Assembly: GCF_027944115.1 (NCBI RefSeq)
Contig: NZ_JAPJZI010000001.1
Coordinates: 3,224,001 to 3,288,000, forward strand
DNA from: Hoeflea prorocentri
GTDB taxonomy: Bacteria > Pseudomonadota > Alphaproteobacteria > Rhizobiales > Rhizobiaceae
Direction of reading: 5' to 3'
DNA length: 64,000 nt
Shown: positions 26,711 through 35,618 of the stretch, piece by piece
How positions within the stretch are numbered: the stretch's first letter is position 1
Layout of the letters: the number at the start of each line of letters is the position of its first letter
The notes under the pieces: model-generated
What the model saw: only the letters and a program-made list of their open reading frames with translations
Database searches by the model: none
What the model was told of the DNA's origin: nothing
Program-made: the position numbers and the translations under genes

Positions 26711-27607
26711 TCAATGTCCGAAGCCGGTCAAAGCCTTGTCCAGCCATTGCCGGAACACGGTGATTTTTCGGGTGTTACGCCGGCTTTGCGGACAAACGAG
26801 CCAGAAGCCGCTGCCATCGCTGCAGGTCAGATCGAAGGGTTGAATGAGCAGGCCCAGCTCAAGTGCATCGCGGTGAAACGCCGGAGTAAGCAGGCCGACG
26901 CCCTGCCCGGCAATCGCCGCATTGGCTTCAAGGATCTGGGTTCCGAGATACAGACCGGTTTGCATCGACAAATCAACATCGGTCAGTCCGGCCGCCTCGA
27001 ACCAGGTGTGCCACCAGGGATCGTCACAGGCAATGACCGGCAGCTTCAGAATGTCAGCAGGCTCGCGCAGGCCGCCAATCGTGTCAGCCAGCTTCGGGCT
27101 GAGCATCGGCGTGAAATCAGCCTGCATAAGTTTATGACTTGCAAGGCCCGGCCATTTCCCCATGCCGCCACGAATGCCGACGTCGAACTCGCCCGCGTCA
27201 AAATCGGTCAACGCCTCGTTGACCTCGATGCGGACAGAGATGGACGGATTTTCGAGGTGGAATGCGCTGAGCCGCTGCGCCAGGAAATTCGTCGCGAAGG
27301 TAGGTATGACGCTGATGGAGAGCCTTTCCTCGGTTTGACCGCGGGCTTCCGCAAAGGCATCGCCGAGAATGTCCATCGCATCGGAAACGTGTTTTGCGAA
27401 CTGCCTTCCCGTGTCCGAGAGTTCCACACCGCGCGGACGGCGGACAAAAAGCGGCCCGCCGACCCGCTCTTCCAGGATTCTGATCTGGTAACTCACCGCC
27501 GCCTGCGTCATGCCAAGCTCCGAGGCGGCCGCAGTGAAATTGCGATGCCGCGCTGCCGCGTCGAAGACACGAACGGCCGCAAGCGGTGGAAGCGATGGGC
27601 GCGACAT
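26711..27607 (-). CDS. LysR family regulator, GcvA-like
   Basis: A 298-residue LysR-type regulator. LPPLAAVRVFDAAARHRNFTAAASELGMTQ-type N-terminus with the HTH at residues 18-50 and SYQIRILEERVGGPLFVRR is typical of the GcvA/AmpR branch. The effector domain (about 90-295) contains FDVGIRGGMGKW and the GQGVGLL turn. It is divergent from the small DUF1127 gene with 111 bases between starts. ATG at 27607 was used; the in-frame TTG immediately before it is unlikely. Confidence 0.92.
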   Translation of the reverse strand: MSRPSLPPLAAVRVFDAAARHRNFTAAASELGMTQAAVSYQIRILEERVGGPLFVRRPRGVELSDTGRQFAKHVSDAMDILGDAFAEARGQTEERLSISVIPTFATNFLAQRLSAFHLENPSISVRIEVNEALTDFDAGEFDVGIRGGMGKWPGLASHKLMQADFTPMLSPKLADTIGGLREPADILKLPVIACDDPWWHTWFEAAGLTDVDLSMQTGLYLGTQILEANAAIAGQGVGLLTPAFHRDALELGLLIQPFDLTCSDGSGFWLVCPQSRRNTRKITVFRQWLDKALTGFGH

Positions 27608-27632
27608 CAATTAAATGACCTTATATCTAAGT

Positions 27633-27651
27633 GTTCATCTTTGATTGGAAC
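27633..27651. promoter_or_regulatory. Candidate LysR-type operator
   Basis: GTTC-N11-GAAC is an interrupted dyad lying between the divergent LysR and DUF1127 starts, 26 bases from the lysR ATG. Spacing is like that of LysR-type binding boxes, though the bases differ slightly from the minimal T-N11-A. Confidence 0.35.
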
Positions 27652-27718
27652 ATCGTCGGCTCGGCTCATAGTTTTACTCCAATCGGATTGCAATGCAAAC
27701 AGATGCGGAGGACCAAGC

Positions 27719-27922
27719 ATGGCTTTCGAGTCTTTAAAATCTCTGTTTTTTCGCCGCCTGACAGATGTGCGTGGCTCGAAGAGATACAGATCGGAACACG
27801 GGCTGATCACACGGCTGGACCGACGCCACCTGTCCAATCACACACGCCGTGACATAGGTCTTCTTGATGTCAGAAGCCGGGACCAAAAGCCGCCTAACCG
27901 CTACTACCCGCAACCACTATAG
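27719..27922 (+). CDS. DUF1127-like small basic protein
   Basis: A 67-residue, Arg-rich protein. The segment LDRRHLSNHTRRDIGLLD matches the DUF1127 pattern (L..L.....RDIGL). Some short DUF1127 proteins in Agrobacterium and Rhodobacter bind RNA or modulate stress and phosphate responses. It has a strong GGAGG site eight bases before ATG 27719. The gene is embedded in a longer open frame that runs antisense to lysR, so automatic callers may give it a wrong, far longer start. Divergent from lysR, which may control it (inference). Confidence 0.75.
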   Translation: MAFESLKSLFFRRLTDVRGSKRYRSEHGLITRLDRRHLSNHTRRDIGLLDVRSRDQKPPNRYYPQPL

Positions 27923-27929
27923 CGGAGAT

Positions 27930-28745
27930 TTACCGGCGATCACGAAAAGGGATGCCTGCCGTCCCCTCACCGCGCCTGTCGCCCGGCGGCGCCCAGGTCG
28001 CCGGATCGACAATCATCGCCGCAAGGGCATCGGCAGAGACCTCCAATATGGCCTCGCCCTTGGCGGCGCTTGCGCTGGCCGGCTTGCCGGCAACACCATC
28101 GCCGGTCTGGTGCACAAATGGCCGCCAGCGATAGGAATGCCGCCCGGCTGAGAGGAATTTCAGATCAGCCATCGTGCCGATTTCGGAAAGATGCGCGGTG
28201 TCGACGAGATCGGGTTCCAGCGCCATCATTGCAGAGGTTTCTCCCTCGCAGGCATGTTGCAGGCTGTCCTGGTCCTCCAGCAGCTCATCGATCGCCGCGG
28301 CAGCCTCATAGGCATAAGTGGTTGCGACAAGAGTAACGTCGAGCTGCGGCGCATATTCGTCGCAGAATTGCTGCATGGCCATGATGTTGCCGCCATGGGA
28401 ATTGGAAATGAGGATATCCCTGAAGCCGTGCCGGCTCAGGGATGTCACCAGATCGCGCAGCACAAGGCGAAAGGTCTCGTGGCTCAGGATCAGCGTCCCC
28501 CCAAACGGCATGTGATGTTCCGAAAGGCCATGCCAGACCACGGGCGTGACCAGTGTCGGACGTTTTTCGTAGGCCCTGCGGGCAGCGCGAACCGCGACTT
28601 CGTGGCCGATGCGTGTATCGGTCATGACCGGCAATTGCGGACCGTGCTGTTCGATCGAGGCGACCGGCAGGATCACGACCGAATCCTGTGTCGCCAGTTC
28701 ACGCAGTTCATGCGCCTTCAAACGCGCCCATTCCACTTCAGCCAT
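27930..28745 (-). CDS. Creatininase family amidohydrolase
   Basis: A 271-residue metal-dependent amidohydrolase. Metal ligands are visible in SIEQHGPQLPVMTD (Glu, His, Asp), SNSHGGN and CEGETSAM, the standard creatininase-fold set. Family members open creatinine or hydrolyse formamides in FAD/F420 or mycofactocin-type pathways and guanine-derived rings. ATG at 28745 has GGAGG eight bases upstream; the frame extends to 28970 without a credible start. Convergent with the DUF1127 gene and divergent from the GNAT gene. Substrate unknown. Confidence 0.9.
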   Translation of the reverse strand: MAEVEWARLKAHELRELATQDSVVILPVASIEQHGPQLPVMTDTRIGHEVAVRAARRAYEKRPTLVTPVVWHGLSEHHMPFGGTLILSHETFRLVLRDLVTSLSRHGFRDILISNSHGGNIMAMQQFCDEYAPQLDVTLVATTYAYEAAAAIDELLEDQDSLQHACEGETSAMMALEPDLVDTAHLSEIGTMADLKFLSAGRHSYRWRPFVHQTGDGVAGKPASASAAKGEAILEVSADALAAMIVDPATWAPPGDRRGEGTAGIPFRDRR

Positions 28746-28868
28746 GTTCGATACCTCCAGACTTTTGATAAGACTAACAAAGGCTGACGGGGCTGTCTTT
28801 CTCGTAGAACTACGATGGCGCCGGGCGTAAAAGAGGGACGACCCACGGGCCCGGAAGGAAGAACCAAA

Positions 28869-29366
28869 ATGATACCGACCCTTAATAGCGAACGTCTGTT
28901 GTTGCGCGCACCCGCGATGCATGACTGGCCGGACTATTCCGAGCTGATGCAGTCCGAACGGGCCGTTCACATGGGCGGCCCGTTTTCAACCGCTGCCGCC
29001 TGGGGCATGTTCTGCCAGGATGTCGCTCAGTGGGCACTTATGGATCACGGCGCCTTGATGATGGAAGACCGCAAGAGCGGCGCGTGTGTCGGTCAGGTCG
29101 GCATCAATCATGGCCCGCTCTTTCCCGAGCGCGAACTGGGCTGGCTCGTCTATCCGCAGGCCGAGGGAAAAGGCTATGCGTTTGAAGCGGCGAAGACCCT
29201 AAGAGACTGGGCCTTCAAGATTCAAGGCTTTGAAACACTGGTCAGCTATATCGACAGCGACAATACCCGCTCGATCAGGCTAGCGGAACGGCTTGGCGCG
29301 ATTCTGGACGATGATGCGCCGCGGCCCCATGAGGACGACCTCGTGTTCAGGCACCCGAAACCCTGA
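28869..29366 (+). CDS. GNAT acetyltransferase, RimJ/RimL-like
   Basis: A 165-residue N-acetyltransferase. It starts LNSERLLLRAP, the RimJ/RimL-type entry strand, with acetyl-CoA-binding region PQAEGKGYAFEAA (the Q/RxxGxG/A loop) and the closing VSYIDSDNTRSIRLAERLGA typical of this branch. ATG follows GGAAGGAAG. Substrate not predictable. Stands alone between the creatininase and LysE genes. Confidence 0.88.
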   Translation: MIPTLNSERLLLRAPAMHDWPDYSELMQSERAVHMGGPFSTAAAWGMFCQDVAQWALMDHGALMMEDRKSGACVGQVGINHGPLFPERELGWLVYPQAEGKGYAFEAAKTLRDWAFKIQGFETLVSYIDSDNTRSIRLAERLGAILDDDAPRPHEDDLVFRHPKP

Positions 29367-29457
29367 GACGGGCAGCCTGTTTTAAAGTCGGACAGGTTTT
29401 GCTTGAATGCGGAGCGCTGACGTGATCTCAATGGCGGCGTTTGCGTGAGGACCGAGC

Positions 29458-30084
29458 ATGACATTCGAGACGTGGCTTTTGTTTCTGGTGGTGAGCATCG
29501 CACCGGTTGTCAGCCCCGGGCCCGGGGTCCTCTTCGCGCTGACAAACTCGCTCCGCTACGGTGTCAGAACGACCATAATGATCGGTCTGGTGAACGCCGC
29601 GGGAATTGCGGTACTGGGCCTTGCCGTCGGCCTGGGGCTTGGAGCGGTCATGCGCGCATCGGGAACGGCTTTTGTGATTTTGAAGGTTGTCGGCGCGATC
29701 TATCTCATCTGGCTCGGCATCAAGATATGGCGTGACCGGTCCGCATTCCTTGTCGATGCAGGCCGTCATGCGGGACCCCCGCCCATGGGCCGCCTGACGA
29801 CGCAGGCGCTGGCCATTTCGCTGACCAATCCGAAGGCGGTGGTTGCGATCGCCGCGCTGTTCCCCCCGTTTCTCGACGCCAGCCAACCGGCCACACAGCA
29901 AGTTGTCATTCTGACCGTTACCTACGGTGTTCTTTGCGAGCTCAATCATGTGGTCATCGCCTTTGGCGGTGGCTGGCTTCGCAGTTTCCTGACCTCGCCG
30001 CGCCGTGCGCGATGGTTGCGCCGTATCACCGGCGGGGCCTTTGTCGGGTTCGGCTCGCTGCTCGCCGTGAGCAGCCGGCCGTAA
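29458..30084 (+). CDS. LysE family amino-acid exporter
   Basis: A 208-residue inner-membrane protein with five to six hydrophobic helices. SPGPGVLFALTNSLRYG near residue 20 is the conserved LysE/RhtB motif, and SLTNPKAVVAIAALFPPFL in the middle supports the family. These proteins export amino acids or homoserine lactones. ATG 29458 follows GAGGA. Convergent with the EamA gene with 13 bases between stops. Confidence 0.9.
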   Translation: MTFETWLLFLVVSIAPVVSPGPGVLFALTNSLRYGVRTTIMIGLVNAAGIAVLGLAVGLGLGAVMRASGTAFVILKVVGAIYLIWLGIKIWRDRSAFLVDAGRHAGPPPMGRLTTQALAISLTNPKAVVAIAALFPPFLDASQPATQQVVILTVTYGVLCELNHVVIAFGGGWLRSFLTSPRRARWLRRITGGAFVGFGSLLAVSSRP

Positions 30085-30097
30085 ATCTCCTCAGCTA

Positions 30098-30958
30098 TCA
30101 GGCAAAGCGCTTTGCCCCGGCCACGCAGCAGACAACCAGAACCGTCACCACAATCATCGACCAGGCAACCGGTTCGCCCAGAAGAAGCCCAGCCAGTGCA
30201 AGCCCGAAGAAGGGCTGCAGCAGTTGCAGCTGACCGACGCCCGCAATACCGCCGATCGCCAACCCGCGATACCAGAAGACGAAGCCGACGAGCATGCTGA
30301 AGACCGAGACATAGGCGAATCCGATCCAGGCCGGCAGGCCGATGCCGGACCAGACGGAAGGCCATGTCCACAGTGTCAACGCGCCCATTACGGGCAGGGA
30401 CAGGATCAGGGACCAGCAGATCACCTGCCAGCCGCCAAGGCGACGAGACAAGGTTGCGCCTTCGGCATATCCCAGACCACAGACGATAATGGCTGCAACC
30501 ATCAAAAGATCTCCGGTCAGCGAAGCCCCGTCACTGCGTGAAAGGGCATAGGCGACCACGAGGCAACTGCCCAGACAGGAAAAAAGCCAGAATGCCGGAC
30601 GTGGCCGCTCGCCGCCCCGCAGCACGCCGAACAGGGCCGTCGCCAACGGCAGAAGCCCGATGAAGACAATGGAATGCGCCGCAGTGATGTGTTGAAGCGC
30701 CAGCGCGGTAAACAACGGAAACCCGACGACGACGCCCAGCGCGACGATGGCGAGCGATCCCATATCGCCAGGTGCGGGACGTGCCTGCCGCAAGACCCAC
30801 AAAAGGACAATGCCAATCATGGCCGCGATCGTCGCGCGCGCGGATGTCAGGAAGAGCGGGCTGAAGCTTCCGACCGCGACCCGCGTGGCCGGCAGCGAGC
30901 CGCTGAAAATCAGAACGCCGAGCAAGCCACTGCCCCATCCCGCCATTGTTGACTGCAT
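30098..30958 (-). CDS. EamA (DMT) family transporter
   Basis: A 286-residue drug/metabolite transporter with ten hydrophobic helices in two EamA repeats (about 1-140 and 145-286). FIGLLPLATALFGVL closes the first repeat and LLQPFFGLALAGLLLGEP is the typical end of the second. The ATG at 30958 has AAGGAG seven bases upstream. Divergent from the MocR-type regulator, with repeated operator-like sequence between, so it is likely the target of that regulator, exporting or importing an amino-acid-related compound (inference). Confidence 0.9.
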   Translation of the reverse strand: MQSTMAGWGSGLLGVLIFSGSLPATRVAVGSFSPLFLTSARATIAAMIGIVLLWVLRQARPAPGDMGSLAIVALGVVVGFPLFTALALQHITAAHSIVFIGLLPLATALFGVLRGGERPRPAFWLFSCLGSCLVVAYALSRSDGASLTGDLLMVAAIIVCGLGYAEGATLSRRLGGWQVICWSLILSLPVMGALTLWTWPSVWSGIGLPAWIGFAYVSVFSMLVGFVFWYRGLAIGGIAGVGQLQLLQPFFGLALAGLLLGEPVAWSMIVVTVLVVCCVAGAKRFA

Positions 30959-31021
30959 CGCCTGCTCCTTTCGCCCCTGTCGACGCATAGCGGAACAGGA
31001 CTGGCGCAAACAGCTACGAAC

Positions 31022-31068
31022 CAGTACAATTTAACCGAACTGTATTGCTACGAATTTCAGTACAATTT
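31022..31068. promoter_or_regulatory. Candidate MocR operator with direct repeats
   Basis: CAGTACAATTT occurs twice, at 31022-31032 and 31058-31068 (36 bases apart), with an inverted related element ACTGTATTG at 31039-31047. MocR/PdxR-type regulators bind direct and inverted repeats in divergent promoters, and this cluster lies just before the mocR-type start, opposite the EamA gene. Confidence 0.5.
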
Positions 31069-31081
31069 GGAGGGCGGCTCC

Positions 31082-32470
31082 TTGGAAAGGCAGACCCGGA
31101 CCGAAAAGGTGACAGAGGCGATACGCGGCAGAATAGCCGGCCGTTCGCTGCAGCCCGGGGACAGGCTGCCATCAATCCGGCGATTTGCTCAAACCATGAA
31201 GGTTTCGCCCGCAACCGTTGTTGAAGCCTATGACCGGCTGGCTGCGGAAGGCGTGATCCGCTCGCGTCCGGGCTCCGGGTTCTTTGTGTGCGGGCCGGCA
31301 GCACCCTTCACCATCAGCGACCTCGAGCCGGAACTGGACCGGGCCATCGACCCGTTCTGGGTCTCGCGACAGAGCCTTGATGCCGACACGCAAATGCCTA
31401 AGCCGGGCTGCGGGTGGCTTCCGGCAGACTGGATGCCAAACACGGTCATCCGAAAGGCGTTGCGCGGGCTGGCGCGGGCAGACGACGCGGTCCTTTCCGA
31501 CTATGGCGGGACGCGCGGCGCTTTGAACCTGAGGCGATTTCTTTCAAGGCAGTTCGCTGATGAAGGTCTGAGGGCCGGTCCCGACCAGATCCTGCTGACC
31601 GGATCGGGCACACAGGCAATCGACCTGATATGCCGGTTTTTGCTGAGGCCGGGCGACCGTGTCGTTGTCGACGATCCCTGCTACTTCAACTTCCAGGCGC
31701 TCCTCAAAGCGCATCAGGTCGAGATCATCGGCGTTCCCTATACCCCGCAGGGTCCCGATGCGGACGGGTTCGCCAAAGCCCTCAATGAACACCGTCCGCG
31801 CCTCTACATCACCAACTGCGCTTTGCATAATCCGACCGGGGCGACGATCTCGCCGCAAACGGCCTATCAGGTGCTGACCGCTGCAGCGGAACACAACGTC
31901 ACAATCGTCGAGGACGATATCTTCGCCGCCTTCGAGCCGGAGCCCTCACCGCGGCTCGCATCACTGGAAGGCCTCGACCGGGTCATTCGCATCGGCAGTT
32001 TTTCCAAGACGCTGTCGGCCTCGATCCGGTGCGGCTACATCGCTGCGCGGCAGGACTGGATCGAGGCGCTGATCGATCTTCAGGTCGCGACCAACTTCGG
32101 CGGCCCGAGCCCGTTTGCCGCCGAACTCGTCTACTCGGCACTAAGCAGCAGCGGTTACCGCAAACATATGGAAGCCTTGCACCGGCGTCTCGCCGGCGCG
32201 CGCAGCGAAGTGTCGATGAACCTCAAACGGTTCGGCATCGCGCCATGGTTCGTTCCGCGCGGCGGTTTTTATCTTTGGTGCAGGCTTCCAAGCGGTCTCG
32301 ATTCCGCCTGCGTCGCCCGGGCGGCTTTGGAAGAGAAACTGGTGCTGGCCCCCGGCAACGTCTTCAGCCCCTCCCAGTCCAACGGAGCCTTTATGCGTTT
32401 CAATGTCAGCCAGATGGGAGAGCCGCGCGTTTTTGACATTATCGCGCGTGCATTTTTGGCATGCGCATAG
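31082..32470 (+). CDS. MocR/PdxR family regulator with aminotransferase domain
   Basis: A 462-residue fusion of a GntR-type winged helix (residues 5-70, LPSIRRFAQTMKVSPATVVEAYDRL) and a fold-type I aminotransferase-like domain (about 110-460). The PLP lysine is in IGSFSKTLSASIRCGY, with NPTG in HNPTGATIS and YCxF-like PCYFNF upstream. I chose the TTG at 31082 because GGAGG at 31069-31073 is well placed for it; an earlier TTG at 31067 would contain that site. The gene is divergent from the EamA transporter and probably senses PLP adducts of an amino acid. Confidence 0.9.
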   Translation: MERQTRTEKVTEAIRGRIAGRSLQPGDRLPSIRRFAQTMKVSPATVVEAYDRLAAEGVIRSRPGSGFFVCGPAAPFTISDLEPELDRAIDPFWVSRQSLDADTQMPKPGCGWLPADWMPNTVIRKALRGLARADDAVLSDYGGTRGALNLRRFLSRQFADEGLRAGPDQILLTGSGTQAIDLICRFLLRPGDRVVVDDPCYFNFQALLKAHQVEIIGVPYTPQGPDADGFAKALNEHRPRLYITNCALHNPTGATISPQTAYQVLTAAAEHNVTIVEDDIFAAFEPEPSPRLASLEGLDRVIRIGSFSKTLSASIRCGYIAARQDWIEALIDLQVATNFGGPSPFAAELVYSALSSSGYRKHMEALHRRLAGARSEVSMNLKRFGIAPWFVPRGGFYLWCRLPSGLDSACVARAALEEKLVLAPGNVFSPSQSNGAFMRFNVSQMGEPRVFDIIARAFLACA

Positions 32471-32572
32471 GCCGGCTGTTCCAAAAGAACACAGTTTTCC
32501 CTACGCCTGCGGTTCACATTGCTTCGTTTGACCGTATACAGCTTTATCATCAACACAGAGAGGCCGCACAAA

Positions 32573-33274
32573 GTGTCCAGTCCTGAAGAACCCGCCGGAA
32601 AGATCCTGTCCCTTTTTACAGGCAAGCCGAAGGACCGCTGGCCCGGCAGGCCACCCTCGGCGATTCTAAAACATTCGGCGGAAGGGCCGCTTTCGCTGGG
32701 CAAGACAGGATTAGAGGGCGACCAGCAGGCCGATCTCAGCGTTCATGGCGGGCCTGAAAGGGCGGTTCATCATTATGCCTCGGAACATATGGCCTTCTGG
32801 TGCGAGACCTACGCGGATACGGATTTTCAATTCGTGCCCGGCTGTTTCGGAGAAAACATCTCGACCTCGGGTGTGCATGAGGAGAATCTGTGCCTCGGCG
32901 ATGTGCTGACGATGGGCACCGCGAAGGTCCAGGTCTGTCAGGGCCGGCAACCCTGCTGGAAACTCAATGAGCATACCGGCATCGCATCGATGGCGGCACG
33001 TTTCCAAAAATCCGCACGCACCGGCTGGTATTATCGCATCATCGAGACCGGGATGGTCGAGGCGGGGGACGAAATGGCGCTGATTGAGCGCAAGCACCCG
33101 GAATGGACCTTGAACCGACTCATTACAGCCCGGTTCGATCCGAAGCTTGCGGTGGAAGAGGCAAACGAACTGGCCGCCCTACCCGCTCTCTCCTCGAGCT
33201 GGCGGGAAGCGTTCGAGAAGAAAAGTGCGAAAGGATTTACGGAAAACACCGAGGCCCGACTGAGCGGCACCTAG
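32573..33274 (+). CDS. MOSC domain protein, YiiM-like
   Basis: A 233-residue MOSC protein. GLEGDQQADLSVHGGPERAVHHY contains the family's glycine-rich loop and GCFGENIS and CQGRQPCWKL provide the conserved cysteine-bearing core. YiiM uses molybdenum cofactor to reduce N-hydroxylated purines. A GTG at 32573 with GAGAGG upstream gives the family length; a TTG at 32519 is the far upstream alternative. The next gene starts 24 bases on. Confidence 0.85.
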   Translation: MSSPEEPAGKILSLFTGKPKDRWPGRPPSAILKHSAEGPLSLGKTGLEGDQQADLSVHGGPERAVHHYASEHMAFWCETYADTDFQFVPGCFGENISTSGVHEENLCLGDVLTMGTAKVQVCQGRQPCWKLNEHTGIASMAARFQKSARTGWYYRIIETGMVEAGDEMALIERKHPEWTLNRLITARFDPKLAVEEANELAALPALSSSWREAFEKKSAKGFTENTEARLSGT

Positions 33275-33298
33275 GTTGTCTGCAACCAGGAAAGCACG

Positions 33299-33787
33299 AT
33301 GATTACGCTCTTGACCGTCAATCCTGCCATCCACCGCAACATGATTGCTGCATGGATGGAGAGCGATCATGTCTCGAAATGGTGGGGCGATCCGGCCAGA
33401 GGCCTCGAGCATTTCGACGCCGCAGGGCCAGGCAATCATGCGATGATCGCCCGTGACGATACGCCGATCGGTTATGTCCGCTGGGGGACCATCGATGCCG
33501 AGGCGGTTGCATCCGTCGGCCTAAAGGGCATTCCCGCCGATACAATTGACGTGGATATCTTTATCGGCACAGCGGACGAAACGAGCCGTGGCGCGGGCTC
33601 TGCCGCGCTCGACGCTGTTTTTTCCAGACTGCAAGACGAGACCGACGCACCGTTGGTATGCCTCAGTTCCTCGGTCGAGAACAAACGAGCCCATGCAGCA
33701 TTCCGCAAGGCGGGCTGCAAAGTCTTTGCCGATTATGACGACCCGACCTACGGGCCGTGCCATGTCTTTATCCGGCATCTGCGGTAG
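33299..33787 (+). CDS. GNAT acetyltransferase, aminoglycoside 6'-like
   Basis: A 162-residue acetyltransferase resembling the AAC(6')-Ib / siderophore acetyltransferase branch: WMESDHVSKWWGDP near residue 20, IDVDIFIGTADETSRGAGSAAL as the acetyl-CoA loop, and VENKRAHAAFRKAGC near the end. Resistance activity cannot be assumed; many chromosomal relatives act on other amines. ATG 33299 follows an AGGAAAG site. Convergent with the DUF1428 gene with 3 bases between. Confidence 0.85.
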   Translation: MITLLTVNPAIHRNMIAAWMESDHVSKWWGDPARGLEHFDAAGPGNHAMIARDDTPIGYVRWGTIDAEAVASVGLKGIPADTIDVDIFIGTADETSRGAGSAALDAVFSRLQDETDAPLVCLSSSVENKRAHAAFRKAGCKVFADYDDPTYGPCHVFIRHLR

Positions 33788-33790
33788 AAC

Positions 33791-34147
33791 CTAATTGCGC
33801 CCCATAGTGCTGATCGGCTTGAAGCACCCGTAAATTATGCGCTTCGGGTCAAAGGGGATTTCTCCTTGCGGAACCATACGTGGATCGTCGCGCATTTTTT
33901 CCTCTGCCCTGTCGACACTCTCTTTGTCCGGCCATACCTGCCAGGAGAACACAATCTTTTCACCCGGCTTTGCATTGACCGCGCGGCGAAAGTCGGTCTG
34001 CGTGCCATCAGGGACATGATCTTCCCAGCCCTCGACAATCTCGATACATCCATAGTCCTTGAAGATCCCGGCGCTGTTTTGCGCCCATGTCCGGTAAGCT
34101 TCCAACTTGTCACCCGGCACCGGAATCACAAATCCCGCGATATACAT
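33791..34147 (-). CDS. DUF1428 (YbaA-like) protein
   Basis: A 118-residue protein of the DUF1428 family, a dimeric alpha/beta-barrel (ferredoxin-like) fold. MYIAGFVIPVP at the start, WEDHVPDGTQTDFRRAV in the middle and DPKRIIYGCF at the end are characteristic. Biochemical role unknown. AAGGAGG precedes the ATG. Lies just downstream of the catabolic operon's end, separated by 103 bases upstream of its start. Confidence 0.9.
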   Translation of the reverse strand: MYIAGFVIPVPGDKLEAYRTWAQNSAGIFKDYGCIEIVEGWEDHVPDGTQTDFRRAVNAKPGEKIVFSWQVWPDKESVDRAEEKMRDDPRMVPQGEIPFDPKRIIYGCFKPISTMGRN

Positions 34148-34250
34148 GGCTCAGCCTCCTTCCAACAGCGCATCCGAAACGGTGCGCTTCATCCGGCAAT
34201 TATGACATGGAATGACAGAACCCGAACTGTCATGTATCGGAGCGCAGCGG

Positions 34251-35618
34251 CTATCGGGCCCTGCCGGTCAGCCAGCCAAGGACAACGGCGCTGAGCAGCC
34301 CGTTGCCGGAAAGATATCCGCTGTCGCCCTTGCCGGAAACGCCGCAGGCCGCACCGCCGGCGGCAAAGAGATTGGGAAAGGCGGCGCCGTCACCGTCCAG
34401 AACCCGGCCATCGCCGTCGGTTCTGAGGCCGCCTTGTGTATGGAACAGCGCGCCGGTCACGCGAACGCCGCAAAACGGCGCCTGAAGCGGCGGACCGGAA
34501 AAACTGCGCCCGAACCCGTCGGTCCCTTGCACAGGAATATCGGCAATCGTGCGGGTCAGTTCTTCCGCCGGCAACCCAAGGCCAGCCGCCAGGCCTTCCA
34601 CAGTATTGTCGGTTTTTACGGCACCGGACGCCTCTGCCCGTTTGAAATCCTCAAACTGGCGGGCGATGTCGGCAATCCTGGCATCGAAAATCGCAAAGGC
34701 TTCGCCACCCGGTTGGGCGAGAACAGCCCTTGCCGCCTCGGAATAGCCCTGCGCCTCGTTCCAGAATCGGCGACCGTTTTTATTGACCTGCACGCCGCCC
34801 TCGGTGATCACCGCCCAGGTGATCAGGATGCCATGCGGATGCGCGACATTGCCATGACCCTGATAGGCGCCGAGATAGCGTAATTCAGCACCCAGCTCGC
34901 GGCCCCACAATAGGGCCTCGCCGCGATTGCCGTCGTGGCCGAACCAAAGCCCGTCTCGGATATCCGGCATATGCTCGGCGACCAGTTCGCGATTGCCGCC
35001 AAAGCCGTTGCAGGCAAGGATGAGCCGGCTGCAGCCGATGGTTTCGCGCACGCCATCCGGCCTGACAACCGCGACACCGCGGACAGTTCTCCCGTCGACA
35101 CAGAGCCGTTCGGCGCGCCGTTCGCAGACAATGTCGATGCCGGCGATCTCGCAGGCGGTCCTCAGCGCATCGATGAGTTCGGCCCCGGACCGTGTGGGCA
35201 ATCCGTGCATGCGCCTGCGGCTATGACCGGGATAATCGAAGTTGGCGACCACGGAAAACGGCAGGCCGTGGACCTCGGTCAGCCAGTCTATGACCTTCGG
35301 GGCATTTTGCGTCAGCGAGGTGACCAGCGCGTCTTCATTCTCGCCATGGGCCTTGGCCTGAATGTCCTTTGCGAAGAGATCAGCGCTGTCTTCAATACCG
35401 GCTTCGGCCTGCGCTCTCGTGCCTGCGGCCGGGATGAGACCGGCGGAGAGCGCGGTCGAGCCGCTCGGCACCGCATCGGCTTCGACAACCAGCACTTCGC
35501 GTCCGGCTTCCTTTGCGGACAGTGCTGCAACAAGCCCACAAGCGCCTGCGCCCACAATCAGTGTTCCGCATTCGAGGTCGAAATTTTCCGGAGCGGGCGC
35601 TGTGCGGCTATTCGGCAT
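34251..35618 (-). CDS. FAD-dependent oxidoreductase, fumarate-reductase/tricarballylate-dehydrogenase-like
   Basis: A 455-residue flavoprotein. The dinucleotide-binding motif GAGACG lies near residues 22-27 and the closing FAD-contact segment is FAAGGAACG...GYLSGNGLLSAVVLG. The body is the FRD/SDH/TcuA/3-ketosteroid-dehydrogenase type, which adds or removes hydrogen across a C-C bond next to a carboxylate or carbonyl. No flavin-attaching or heme domains are present. ATG 35618 lies 11 bases inside the preceding lyase gene. Last gene of the six-gene leftward operon. In context it could oxidise a substituted succinate to the unsaturated acid for the LeuCD-type hydratase, or reduce one (inference). 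Confidence 0.87.
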   Translation of the reverse strand: MPNSRTAPAPENFDLECGTLIVGAGACGLVAALSAKEAGREVLVVEADAVPSGSTALSAGLIPAAGTRAQAEAGIEDSADLFAKDIQAKAHGENEDALVTSLTQNAPKVIDWLTEVHGLPFSVVANFDYPGHSRRRMHGLPTRSGAELIDALRTACEIAGIDIVCERRAERLCVDGRTVRGVAVVRPDGVRETIGCSRLILACNGFGGNRELVAEHMPDIRDGLWFGHDGNRGEALLWGRELGAELRYLGAYQGHGNVAHPHGILITWAVITEGGVQVNKNGRRFWNEAQGYSEAARAVLAQPGGEAFAIFDARIADIARQFEDFKRAEASGAVKTDNTVEGLAAGLGLPAEELTRTIADIPVQGTDGFGRSFSGPPLQAPFCGVRVTGALFHTQGGLRTDGDGRVLDGDGAAFPNLFAAGGAACGVSGKGDSGYLSGNGLLSAVVLGWLTGRAR

